Assembly (NCBI GenBank): GCA_900766185.1
Contig: CAAFUL010000116.1
Coordinates: forward strand, 1 to 36,246
From: an uncultured Johnsonella sp.
GTDB taxonomy: Bacteria > Bacillota > Clostridia > Lachnospirales > Lachnospiraceae
Direction: 5' to 3'
DNA length: 36,246 nt
Positions 17,982 to 26,005 of this stretch are shown piece after piece. The position numbers and the translations under genes are program-made. Position 1 is the first letter of the stretch. The number at the start of each line of letters is the position of its first letter. Below the pieces are notes generated by a model. It was not told the DNA's origin. It did no database searches and saw nothing but the letters and a program-made list of their open reading frames with translations.

Positions 17982-18037
17982 GTGTACATCAAAAAACATA
18001 GGCACAGTTTGGCTACGCTAAAGGTTTTGATGTATGT
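17982..18037 (+). promoter_or_regulatory. Stem-loop upstream of cutC
   Basis: TACATCAAAA (17985-17994) is perfectly complementary to TTTTGATGTA (18025-18034), extended by three G-U pairs, with a 30-base loop. No U-run follows, so it is more likely an RNA processing or stability element than a terminator. The 181 bases between the upstream gene and cutC hold no other clear feature. Confidence 0.6.
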
Positions 18038-18111
18038 AATCAGGAAAAGAGGCAAGTTATTTGGTATTCTTATTTAAGAGACGATGCACCGGCAGAAAGA
18101 GAGGTAAGATA

Positions 18112-20652
18112 GTGGATATAAGAGAGTTTTCCGAAAAACTTGCAGAAGCTACCAAGAACATGAGTGAAGCGGAACGCCAAGCGCTTATGAAGATGTTTGA
18201 AAGTGTTTCTGTGGAAGAGAAGAATACAAATAATGTAAACACAAGTTCGAGCGCACAAACCAATACAGGAATACCTGACGGCATGACAGAGAGACTTAAA
18301 AGACTTAAAGAGAATTTCCTAAAGCAAGTACCTACTATTACAACACACAGAGCAAGGGCTATAACAAAGATAGCTAAGGAAAATCCGGGAATGCCCAAGA
18401 TACTTCTTAGAGCAAAGAGCTTTAAGTATTGCTGCGAGACCGCACCTTTGGTAATTCAGGATGATGAGCTGATAGTAGGCTCTCCTTGCGGTAAGCCGAG
18501 AGCCGGAGCATTCTCTCCCGATATCGCATGGAGATGGATGAGAGATGAGATGGATACCATAGCTACAAGACCTCAGGATCCTTTCTTTGTGTCTGAAGAA
18601 GACAAGAAGATAATGAGAGAAGAGCTTTTCCCATTCTGGGCAGGCAAGAGTGTAGATGAGATGTGCGAGGATCAGTTCAGGGAAGCCGGAGTATGGGAGC
18701 TTTCAGGAGAGTCCTTCGTATCAGACTGCTCCTACCATGCGGTAAACGGTGGAGGAGACTCAAACCCCGGTTATGATGTAATACTTATGAAGAAGGGTAT
18801 GCTTGATATCCAAAATGAAGCCAAGGCTCATCTTGAAAAGCTTGATTACGAAAATCCCTGTGATATAGATAAAATTTATTTTTATAAATCAGTTATAGAC
18901 ACCACAGAGGGTGTAATGATTTATGCAAGAAGAATGTCCGAGTATGCGGCAGAGCTTGCAAGAAAAGAAAGCAATCTAAAGAGAAAAGCTGAACTGCAAA
19001 TGATTTCCCAAATCAATGCAAAGGTTCCTGCACACAAGCCTACTACCTTCTGGGAGGCTATACAGTCAGTATGGACAGTCGAGTCTTTGTTGGTAGTTGA
19101 AGAGAACCAGACCGGTATGTCTATAGGTAGAGTGGATCAATATATGTATCCGTATTATAAAGCCGATATAGAGTCCGGAAGAATGAATGATTATGAGGCA
19201 TTTGAACTTGCAGGTTGTATGCTTATCAAGATGTCGGAGATGATGTGGCTTACAAGTGAGGGCGGCTCCAAGTTCTTTGCAGGCTATCAACCTTTTGTAA
19301 ATATGTGCGTAGGCGGTGTTACAAGAGAAGGAAGAGATGCTACCAATGATTTGACCTATCTTTTGATGGATGCGGTAAGACATGTGAAGATTTACCAGCC
19401 TTCATTGGCGGCAAGAATACACAACAAATCACCGCAAAAGTATCTTAAGAAGATAGTTGATGTAGTAAGATCGGGAATGGGCTTCCCGGCTTGCCACTTT
19501 GATGATACACATATCAAGATGATGCTTGCCAAGGGAGTTTCTATAGAAGATGCGAGAGACTACTGCCTTATGGGTTGTGTAGAGCCCCAGAAGGCGGGAA
19601 GACTTTATCAGTGGACTTCTACCGCATATACACAGTGGCCTATAGCCATAGAGCTTACACTTAACCATGGTATACCTCTTTGGTATGGAAAGCAGGTTAC
19701 TCCTGACTTCGGAGATGTATCACAGTACAAGACCTATGAGCAGTTTGAAGCGGCAGTAAAGGAGCAGATAAAGTACATAACCAAGTGGACTTCCGTAGCG
19801 ACCGTAATAACACAAAGAGTACACAGAGATATAGCACCTAAGCCTCTTATGTCCATTATGTATGAAGGCTGTATGGAGCATGGAAAGGATGTTTCAGCAG
19901 GCGGAGCTATGTATAACTTCGGACCGGGTGTTGTATGGTCAGGACTTGCAACCTATACGGATTCAATGGCAGCAATTAAAAAACTTGTATTTGATGATAA
20001 GAAGTATACACTTGCACAGCTTAATGAGGCACTTAAGGCTGACTTTGAAGGTTTTGATCAAATCAGAAAAGACTGTCTTGATGCTCCTAAGTACGGTAAT
20101 GATGATGATTATGCAGACTATATAGCAGCAGACCTTATCAACTTTACTGAGATGTATCACAGGAAGTTTAAGACACTTTACTCAGTACTCAGTCACGGTA
20201 CACTGTCAATTTCCAATAACACTCCGCTTGGGCAATTAACAGGTGCAAGTGCGAACGGAAGAAAGGCTTGGACACCGCTTTCTGACGGTATAAGCCCAAC
20301 TCAGGGTGCAGACTATAAGGGACCTACAGCTATTATTAAGTCAGTATCCAAGCTCAGTAACGACAACATGAACATAGGTATGGTACATAACTTTAAGCTT
20401 ATGGCAGGACTTCTTGATACACCTCAGGGTGAGGAAGGAATTATAGCCTTACTTCGTTCCGCAAGTATATTCGGTAATGGAGAAATGCAGTTTAACTACC
20501 TTGATAACAAGACACTTATAGATGCACAAAAGCATCCTGAACTTTACAGAGACTTGGTAGTGCGTGTTGCCGGATACAGTGCCTTCTTCGTAGAGTTATG
20601 CAAGGATGTACAGGATGAGATCATAAGCCGTACTGTACTTGATAAATTCTAA
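18112..20652 (+). CDS. cutC: Choline trimethylamine-lyase (glycyl radical enzyme)
   Basis: 846 residues. Cleaves choline to trimethylamine and acetaldehyde by glycyl-radical chemistry, inside the microcompartment. From the GTG at 18112 (ribosome site AGAGAGG), every key residue falls on the number used for the Desulfovibrio alaskensis enzyme: thiyl Cys489 and Glu491 in MGCVEP, glycyl radical Gly821 in RVAGYSA, and choline-pocket residues Tyr208, Asp216, Phe389, Phe395, Thr502 and Tyr506. The GCVEP motif separates CutC from other glycyl radical enzymes such as propanediol dehydratase. A start at 18061 would add 17 residues that do not look like the family. The first 70 residues form a charged helix plus Ser/Asn-rich linker, possibly an encapsulation segment. 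Stem-loops lie on both sides of the gene. Confidence 0.98.
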   Translation: MDIREFSEKLAEATKNMSEAERQALMKMFESVSVEEKNTNNVNTSSSAQTNTGIPDGMTERLKRLKENFLKQVPTITTHRARAITKIAKENPGMPKILLRAKSFKYCCETAPLVIQDDELIVGSPCGKPRAGAFSPDIAWRWMRDEMDTIATRPQDPFFVSEEDKKIMREELFPFWAGKSVDEMCEDQFREAGVWELSGESFVSDCSYHAVNGGGDSNPGYDVILMKKGMLDIQNEAKAHLEKLDYENPCDIDKIYFYKSVIDTTEGVMIYARRMSEYAAELARKESNLKRKAELQMISQINAKVPAHKPTTFWEAIQSVWTVESLLVVEENQTGMSIGRVDQYMYPYYKADIESGRMNDYEAFELAGCMLIKMSEMMWLTSEGGSKFFAGYQPFVNMCVGGVTREGRDATNDLTYLLMDAVRHVKIYQPSLAARIHNKSPQKYLKKIVDVVRSGMGFPACHFDDTHIKMMLAKGVSIEDARDYCLMGCVEPQKAGRLYQWTSTAYTQWPIAIELTLNHGIPLWYGKQVTPDFGDVSQYKTYEQFEAAVKEQIKYITKWTSVATVITQRVHRDIAPKPLMSIMYEGCMEHGKDVSAGGAMYNFGPGVVWSGLATYTDSMAAIKKLVFDDKKYTLAQLNEALKADFEGFDQIRKDCLDAPKYGNDDDYADYIAADLINFTEMYHRKFKTLYSVLSHGTLSISNNTPLGQLTGASANGRKAWTPLSDGISPTQGADYKGPTAIIKSVSKLSNDNMNIGMVHNFKLMAGLLDTPQGEEGIIALLRSASIFGNGEMQFNYLDNKTLIDAQKHPELYRDLVVRVAGYSAFFVELCKDVQDEIISRTVLDKF

Positions 20653-20716
20653 GAAGATACAAAAAATAATTAGTGCAAAGATATCGCTTAGTAGGTAATA
20701 GTTTGCTTATATAAAA

Positions 20717-20769
20717 TCAGTGTAGTGTTCTAAAAATAGTTTGTATAATTTTAAGCAGCACTACACTGA
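20717..20769 (+). promoter_or_regulatory. Stem-loop between cutC and cutD
   Basis: TCAGTGTAGTG (20717-20727) and CACTACACTGA (20759-20769) form a perfect 11-bp stem with a 31-base loop. No U-run follows. It lies in the 187-base gap between the abundant lyase and its activase and could stabilise the cutC message or lower expression of the genes downstream. Confidence 0.65.
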
Positions 20770-20839
20770 AAATAAAACTTATATACAATATTAATAAATT
20801 AAAATTATACCGTATATCTTTGTATAGAAAGAACATGAT

Positions 20840-21787
20840 ATGAATAATGAAAAGGAAGGCTGCATAGAAAGACAGGCGATTATATTTAACAAACAAAAAT
20901 ATAATACCTATGACGGACCCGGCATAAGAACCTTGGTGTTCTTTAAGGGCTGCCCGCTTAGATGTAAGTGGTGTTCCAATCCGGAGAGCTTGGAAACAGG
21001 ATATTCTGTTATGTTTAAACAGGATTTGTGCATGAACTGTGGAGAATGTGCTAAGGTCTGTCCGGTAAATATTCATAAAATGGTAGACGGCGTACACATA
21101 GTTGACAGAAGTATAAATTGTAACGGATGCAGAAACTGTGAAAAGGCCTGCTGTAACAAGGCATTAAAGATCGCCGGTGAGAAGGTTAAGATATCGGAGC
21201 TTTACAGTTATGTGGAAGAAGACAGAACCTTTTACGATATATCCGGCGGCGGAGTAACACTTGGAGGCGGAGAGGTTACGGCTCAGGCTGAGAGTGCAAG
21301 AAGTCTTTTGATGACCTGTAAAAGAGGCGGCATCAATACAGCTATAGAGACCTGCGGCTATGTAAAACTTGAGAACTTACTTAAGGTGGCTGAGTTTACG
21401 GATACATTTCTTATAGATATAAAGCACATGGATCCCGAGATGCATATGAAGTATACGGGAGTAAGAAATGAGAGGATCTTAGACAATATAAAAGAGCTTT
21501 TGGAAAGAAGATATAATGTCAAGGTAAGAATGCCTATGTTAAAGGGAATCAATGACTATAAAGAAGAGATAGAAGCTGTTATAGAGTTTTTAAGCCCTTA
21601 TAGGAATTATAAGAATTTCCTCGGAGTGGATGTACTTCCCTATCATAAACTCGGCGTATATAAGTATGCACAGCTTGGTTGGGACTATGAGCTTAATGAG
21701 CAGGAGCCTTTAAGTGAGGAGGATCTGGCAAGGATAAAGTCATACTTTGATGAACATGACTTTGAGGTAAATATATTAAGGCATTAG
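20840..21787 (+). CDS. cutD: Choline TMA-lyase activase (radical SAM)
   Basis: 315 residues. A glycyl-radical-activating enzyme that uses S-adenosylmethionine to install the radical on Gly821 of CutC. The start region has YDGPGIRTLVFFKGC and the radical SAM motif C38-x3-C42-x2-C45. Two ferredoxin-like four-cysteine clusters follow (CMNCGECAKVCP from 64; CNGCRNCEKACC from 94), as in other glycyl radical activases with auxiliary clusters. The SAM-binding GGGVTLGGGE segment is at about 134-143. It stands right after cutC; the ribosome site (GAAAGAA) is weak, in keeping with a catalytic amount of activase. Confidence 0.97.
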   Translation: MNNEKEGCIERQAIIFNKQKYNTYDGPGIRTLVFFKGCPLRCKWCSNPESLETGYSVMFKQDLCMNCGECAKVCPVNIHKMVDGVHIVDRSINCNGCRNCEKACCNKALKIAGEKVKISELYSYVEEDRTFYDISGGGVTLGGGEVTAQAESARSLLMTCKRGGINTAIETCGYVKLENLLKVAEFTDTFLIDIKHMDPEMHMKYTGVRNERILDNIKELLERRYNVKVRMPMLKGINDYKEEIEAVIEFLSPYRNYKNFLGVDVLPYHKLGVYKYAQLGWDYELNEQEPLSEEDLARIKSYFDEHDFEVNILRH

Positions 21788-21797
21788 GAGTTTTGCT

Positions 21798-22148
21798 ATG
21801 ATGGAAGATAAGAAAGACATTCAAAGAGTCATACAGGAGTCCGTTCCGGGAAAGCAGGTAACCTTGGCGCATATAATAGCCTCTCCGGTAGCCGATATAT
21901 ATGATAGACTCGGCATAGAAGAAAGCGGAGCTATAGGCATACTTACACTTACTCCGGGAGAGACTGCCATAATTGCGGCTGATATAGCTACAAAGGCGGC
22001 GGATGTCGAGATAGGCTTTCTTGACAGATTCACAGGTGCGGTGCTTATTAACGGTGATGTGCAAAGTGTAGAAACCGCACTGGGAACAGTTATAGATAAA
22101 TTTGCAAAACTATTGCAATTTGATGTGGTCAAAATTACAAGAACATGA
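21798..22148 (+). CDS. EutS/PduU-type permuted BMC-H shell protein
   Basis: 116 residues, matching EutS/PduU, the circularly permuted BMC-H type. The sequence IQESVPGKQVTLAHIIASPV followed by GAIGILTLTPGETAIIAADI and DVEIGFLDRFTGAVLINGDV aligns nearly word for word with EutS. Members form bent or beta-barrel-capped hexamers, with the six N-terminal strands closing the pore. It overlaps the EutP gene by four bases (ATGA), as eutS and eutP are adjacent in ethanolamine loci, so translation is coupled. Confidence 0.93.
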   Translation: MMEDKKDIQRVIQESVPGKQVTLAHIIASPVADIYDRLGIEESGAIGILTLTPGETAIIAADIATKAADVEIGFLDRFTGAVLINGDVQSVETALGTVIDKFAKLLQFDVVKITRT

Positions 22149-22588
22149 AAAAAAAGCGTATTATGCTTATAGGACCTAAAAAATCGGGTAAGTCATATAT
22201 TGCTGCCAAATTAAATGATTGTGAAGGCAGGTTAAGAAAGACCGCAGATATAATATATGGGAAAAACACGATATATGTGCCTAGTGCCTATATAGAAAAC
22301 ACATGGATGTATAGTCAAGTTATAGCCGTATCACAGGATGCAGCCTGTATACTCGTAATAGTAGATAAAAAACAAAAAAATGATGAATATTCCTTCGGCT
22401 TTGCCAAAGTTTTTAATAAGCATACCTATGGGGTTATTACAAATGCCGATTATGAAGAAGATGAGACTAAGGTAATAGCAAAACTTAAATACATAGGTGC
22501 AGCCGAGCCTTACTTTAGGATTGATCAAAACTTAAGTGAGGGTATAGAGGAATTGAAATCATACTTATTTAGTAAATATAAACTATAA
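22145..22588 (+). CDS. eutP: EutP/PduV-like P-loop protein
   Basis: 147 residues with an N-terminal P-loop GPKKSGKS (10-17), as in EutP/PduV, a small Ras-like NTPase of microcompartment loci. EutP of Salmonella has been reported to have acetate kinase activity, and PduV to link shells to cytoskeletal filaments. The later GVITNADYEEDE region corresponds to the NKxD-like base-recognition motif in reduced form (TNAD). It may supply ATP from acetyl phosphate if a phosphotransacetylase is present elsewhere, or help position the organelle. Coupled to the eutS-like gene. Confidence 0.85.
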   Translation: MKKKRIMLIGPKKSGKSYIAAKLNDCEGRLRKTADIIYGKNTIYVPSAYIENTWMYSQVIAVSQDAACILVIVDKKQKNDEYSFGFAKVFNKHTYGVITNADYEEDETKVIAKLKYIGAAEPYFRIDQNLSEGIEELKSYLFSKYKL

Positions 22589-22606
22589 AGGAAAGGGGGT
22601 AGGAGA

Positions 22607-23251
22607 TTGCATTTTATTACTGAAAATGAATTAAGGCAAAAGTATCGAGGGCAATCTTTTGAGGGGTTTGAAGTACCGCCCGATTGTAAACTTACCCCGG
22701 GAGCAAGGCAGTTTCTTTTAGACAGAGGGCTGAGGCTCTATGATAAGAAAAGCCCCAGAGCTAATAAGACTGCTAAGGAAGATGCAAAAGAGCATTTGGA
22801 AGATAAATGCACAGAAAATAAGCTTTGTAAAAATACTAAGGCAAGAAAGCTTAGAAGAAAACTTAAGTATTTATATTCAGAAAGCTTATACGCTGCGGCA
22901 AAGCTTTTGGAAGCCTATCCTGACATAGCAAGAAAGCTTGCAAAAATAAGCAATGAGCTGTCTATTCTGATAAGAGGTTTTGAATGTATATCGAACTTTA
23001 ATTTTTCTGTTGTTGATATAAAGCAGCAAGAAATTGTCGAATGTATGAGTATCAATGAGTTTCATATACAGTCAAAGGGTGCAAAGCAGTTGCTTATGCT
23101 TCATAGACTTATCTCACTTTTTGATATCTTTTATGAAGAGGTTGATGAAAGTGAAGATATAAGCAACGAAAATAAAGAAATATTAAAAAAATGGGTATTA
23201 CAGACAATTAATGAGCTTTCACTTATTATAAATACCTCATTTGGGAGTTAA
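22607..23251 (+). CDS. EutT-like protein, cobalamin adenosyltransferase homologue without the metal motif
   Basis: 214 residues with a TTG start behind AAAGGGGGTAGGAGA. The N-terminus (FITENELRQKY, then KLTPGARQFLLDRGLRLYD) matches the EutT start, and the helical remainder (about 85-214) is similar in nature. EutT enzymes of ethanolamine loci have a histidine and CC-x-x-C metal motif in the variable region; here only two separated cysteines occur (DKCTENKLCKN), and the protein is about 50 residues shorter. CutC needs no cobalamin, so adenosyltransferase activity would have no obvious use. It may bind nucleotides or have become a structural or targeting component. Family call fairly secure at the N-terminus, function open. 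Confidence 0.65.
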   Translation: MHFITENELRQKYRGQSFEGFEVPPDCKLTPGARQFLLDRGLRLYDKKSPRANKTAKEDAKEHLEDKCTENKLCKNTKARKLRRKLKYLYSESLYAAAKLLEAYPDIARKLAKISNELSILIRGFECISNFNFSVVDIKQQEIVECMSINEFHIQSKGAKQLLMLHRLISLFDIFYEEVDESEDISNENKEILKKWVLQTINELSLIINTSFGS

Positions 23252-23253
23252 GT

Positions 23254-24087
23254 ATGTCATTAGATTATAGGTATTGCGACAAGATGATAGATGATTTTGA
23301 AAAAGTCGTCAAGAATCCGATAAAAACAAAATCAAAATTATTTTATACCGGCGTAGATCTTGGAACCGCCTGTGTAGTTATAGCCGTACTGGATGAGGAA
23401 TTCAAACCGGTAGCCGGAGCTTATAAGTATGCGGATGTGGTAAGAGACGGCATGGTGGTGGACTATGTAGGAGCGGTACAGATAGTCAAAGAGCTTAAAG
23501 AAAAGATAGAAAAGCAGCTTGAAACCGAGCTTATATATGCGGCAGCGGCAATTCCTCCGGGAACTGACGAACTGGATTCGGGGGCTATAAGAAATGTAGT
23601 AATGGCAGCCGGGTTTGAGCTGAGCAATGTGCTTGATGAACCTACAGCAGCCAATGAACTGCTTAAGATGACTAACGGTGCGGTTGTTGACATAGGAGGA
23701 GGTACTACGGGTATTTCCGTACTGAAAGACAAAAAGGTAGTCTATGTTACGGACGAGCCTACCGGAGGTACACATTTTTCTTTAGTTGTTGCAGGTGCAT
23801 ATTCCAAGAGTTTTGAAGAGGCGGAAAAGTACAAAAGAGATGTAAAAAATCATAAAGAACTGCTGGTTGTACTAAAGCCGGTAGTTGAAAAGGTTTCATC
23901 TATAATTCTAAGAGCCGTCAAGGGTCATGATATAGATGAAATAGCCTTGGTAGGCGGAACAAGTTGTCTTAGCGGTATAGAAGAGATAGTTGAAAAATAT
24001 ACAAAGATAAAGACAACTAAGCCAAAAAATCCTATGTTTGTAACCCCTCTGGGGATAGCGCTTTCTTGCAAACAGGAAGAAATGTAG
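23254..24087 (+). CDS. eutJ: EutJ-like Hsp70/actin-fold chaperone
   Basis: 277 residues, same length as EutJ. The ATPase-fold motifs are present: phosphate 1 YTGVDLGTACVVIAVLDEE, central GAVVDIGGGTTGISVLKDKK, and adenosine motif ALVGGTSCLSGIEEI. EutJ is thought to act as chaperone or assembly factor of microcompartment enzymes; this is known by context more than by experiment. It starts two bases after the EutT-like stop and nine bases before the next gene. It may help in folding CutC or loading the lumen. Confidence 0.92.
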   Translation: MSLDYRYCDKMIDDFEKVVKNPIKTKSKLFYTGVDLGTACVVIAVLDEEFKPVAGAYKYADVVRDGMVVDYVGAVQIVKELKEKIEKQLETELIYAAAAIPPGTDELDSGAIRNVVMAAGFELSNVLDEPTAANELLKMTNGAVVDIGGGTTGISVLKDKKVVYVTDEPTGGTHFSLVVAGAYSKSFEEAEKYKRDVKNHKELLVVLKPVVEKVSSIILRAVKGHDIDEIALVGGTSCLSGIEEIVEKYTKIKTTKPKNPMFVTPLGIALSCKQEEM

Positions 24088-24096
24088 GTAAATTAT

Positions 24097-24402
24097 ATGG
24101 ATTATAGAATTATAAAGTCTCCATCTAAGGGTACTTTGGATATACTGATGAGGAGGAAAGGCTCTCCAAACAGTGTATATCCTGAAGATGTGTCGGCTAT
24201 CGGATTGGTTCAGGGGAAGCTTATTGATATGGTTGTGGCTTCCGATGTGGCTGAAAAGGCGGTAGGTGTATGGGTTGAAGATATAAGAGGAAGCTGTCCG
24301 CAGAACATGATCATGCTTGCTATCTTTGGCGATACGGCATCCGTAGAGGCTGCCATGGCACAGATCAAAGTGAGGCTTGAAGAGAGGAAAGACATATGTT
24401 GA
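24097..24402 (+). CDS. GrpU-like Fe-S BMC shell protein
   Basis: 101 residues. A divergent BMC domain (SAIGLVQGKLIDMVVASDVA; NMIMLAIFGDTASVEAAMAQ) with an extra N-terminal segment. The pore-facing loop contains GSCPQ (65-69), matching the Gly-x-Cys-Pro-Gln motif described for GrpU, a shell protein of glycyl-radical microcompartments that binds an Fe-S cluster at its sixfold pore. The cluster is thus likely at Cys67 of the hexamer. The gene overlaps the EutN vertex gene by seven bases. The role may be electron transfer through the shell, together with the PduT- and PduS-like proteins encoded just downstream. Confidence 0.85.
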   Translation: MDYRIIKSPSKGTLDILMRRKGSPNSVYPEDVSAIGLVQGKLIDMVVASDVAEKAVGVWVEDIRGSCPQNMIMLAIFGDTASVEAAMAQIKVRLEERKDIC

Positions 24403-24674
24403 CAGCTAAGGTCATAGACCACATATGGTCAACAAGAAAGGCGGAGAGTCTTAACGGACTTAAGTTTATGCTTGTAGAGGTCATGGGTGGAAAGGATGCC
24501 GGCAAAAGAATGGTAGTGGCGGATATCATCAGTGCCGGTGTAGGAGACAGAGTCATAGTAACTTTTGGTTCTGCTGCAAGAAGGATGTTAAGAAATGATG
24601 AGATACCTGTAGATGCGGCAATAGTGGGAATTATAGACGAAGACTGTACAGGCTTTGAAACAAGAGAGGCGTAG
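24396..24674 (+). CDS. eutN: EutN/CcmL-type pentameric vertex protein
   Basis: 92 residues. The sequence MLTAKVIDHIWSTRKAESLN and the continuation KFMLVEVMGGKDAGKRMVV, AGVGDRVIVTFGSAAR, DAAIVGIID are the hallmarks of EutN/CcmL/PduN proteins that form pentamers capping the twelve vertices of the shell. Only one such gene is seen. Ends one base before the ATG of the next gene. Confidence 0.95.
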   Translation: MLTAKVIDHIWSTRKAESLNGLKFMLVEVMGGKDAGKRMVVADIISAGVGDRVIVTFGSAARRMLRNDEIPVDAAIVGIIDEDCTGFETREA

Positions 24675-24675
24675 T

Positions 24676-26004
24676 ATGGATCTGTTGGAAAAGATTAAAG
24701 CTGCCGGTATAGTAGGTGCAGGAGGTGCAGGCTTTCCAACACATGTAAAGCTTTCATCAAAAGCAGAGTACCTACTGATGAACGGTGCGGAATGCGAACC
24801 CTTGCTCAGGGTGGATCAGCAGCTTATGTATATGTATACCGATGAGGTACTTAAAGGTTTCGCAGCCTGTAGAGAGCTTGTAGAGGCAAAGCAGGCGGTA
24901 ATAGGTATAAAGTACAAGCATAAGGCTGTAATAGAAAGACTTAGAGACAGGATAAAGGCTCTTTCATTTGAAGAATTTATGAGCGTGCATGAGCTAAAGG
25001 ATGTATATCCGGCAGGTGATGAGCAGGTTCTGGTATATGAGATCACAAAAAGAGTGGTTCCGGAACTTGGTATACCTATAAATGTAGGCTGTGTGGTTAT
25101 GAATACGGAGACGGCGCTTAATGTATATAATGCAATCTCGGATATACCTGTTACCATGACCTATCTTACGGTAAGCGGAGATATAGCTGCTCCTTGTACG
25201 GTAAAAGTTCCGGTAGGTATTAGAATAAGGGAACTGCTTAAGCAACTTGGCATAAAGGATCCCGAAAACTACGGAATAGTAAACGGAGGACCCATGATGG
25301 GACCTTTACTTACTTCCTTGGATGATTCGGTTACCAAAAAAAGTAAGGGCTATATATTGCTTAGCAAAGAGCATTATCTTATAAGAAAAAAGTCTACCAC
25401 AAAGGAGCAGGCTAAGAAGAAAAACAGAGGCTCCTGTGAGCAGTGCAGAATGTGTACGGATCTTTGCCCGAGATACCTTTTAGGACATGCAATACAGCCT
25501 CATAAAATGATTAGAACACAGGCTTTTGACATAGATGATCCGGAAGGTCAAAAAATTGCTCAACTGTGCGTGCAATGTAATTTATGCGACCTGTTTTCCT
25601 GTCCGGCAGGTATAAATCCTATGTATGCCAATAATTTTTTCAGAGAAAAGCTGCTTAAAGAAGGCATAAGATACAGACCTACAAAAGAGGTCTTTGAAGC
25701 AAGAGCAAACAGGGAGTTTAGAATGGTTCCGAGCAAAAGGCTTATAGCAAGGCTGGGACTGCATGATTTTGATAAGCCGGCTCCCTATATAGAAAAAGCT
25801 TTTGATGTAAAAGAGATAAAATTATCTCTAAGACAGCATGTAGGTGCTCCTGCAATCAGTATAGTAAGTCCGGGAGACAGAGTAAGTAAGGGTCAGCAGG
25901 TGGCTGCAATAAAAGAAGCTGCACTTGGAGCGAATATACACTCAAGTATAGATGGAATGGTAAGCGCCATAGATGATAATTATATTACGATAAGGAGGGA
26001 TTAA
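24676..26004 (+). CDS. PduS/RnfC-like flavin Fe-S oxidoreductase
   Basis: 442 residues. The N-terminal RnfC/Nqo1-like flavin and NADH domain starts KIKAAGIVGAGGAGFPTHVK and continues NGAECEPLLRVDQQLM. Two ferredoxin clusters follow, CEQCRMCTDLCP from residue 254 and CVQCNLCDLFSCP from 298; the end has the SLBB-like and RnfC barrel parts. PduS, the relative in propanediol loci, is a flavoprotein with two 4Fe-4S centres that interacts with PduT. Here it probably passes electrons between NAD(H) and Fe-S centres of the shell. The frame opens 21 bases earlier, but ATG at 24676 one base after the eutN stop matches the family start. It is followed one base later by the PduT-type gene. Confidence 0.92.
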   Translation: MDLLEKIKAAGIVGAGGAGFPTHVKLSSKAEYLLMNGAECEPLLRVDQQLMYMYTDEVLKGFAACRELVEAKQAVIGIKYKHKAVIERLRDRIKALSFEEFMSVHELKDVYPAGDEQVLVYEITKRVVPELGIPINVGCVVMNTETALNVYNAISDIPVTMTYLTVSGDIAAPCTVKVPVGIRIRELLKQLGIKDPENYGIVNGGPMMGPLLTSLDDSVTKKSKGYILLSKEHYLIRKKSTTKEQAKKKNRGSCEQCRMCTDLCPRYLLGHAIQPHKMIRTQAFDIDDPEGQKIAQLCVQCNLCDLFSCPAGINPMYANNFFREKLLKEGIRYRPTKEVFEARANREFRMVPSKRLIARLGLHDFDKPAPYIEKAFDVKEIKLSLRQHVGAPAISIVSPGDRVSKGQQVAAIKEAALGANIHSSIDGMVSAIDDNYITIRRD

Positions 26005-26005
26005 A

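Noticed and set aside
18061..18111. Upstream TTG start adding 17 residues to CutC
   Set aside because: GTG at 18112 has a good ribosome site, gives 846 residues, and puts all catalytic residues on the numbers of the known enzyme.
18112..20652. Propanediol dehydratase, isethionate lyase or pyruvate formate-lyase as alternative identity
   Set aside because: The GCVEP motif and the full choline pocket (Tyr208, Asp216, Phe389, Phe395, Thr502, Tyr506) point to choline TMA-lyase.
20717..20769. Intrinsic terminator after cutC
   Set aside because: The stem is good but there is no U-run and the loop is long; the activase gene follows in the same operon.
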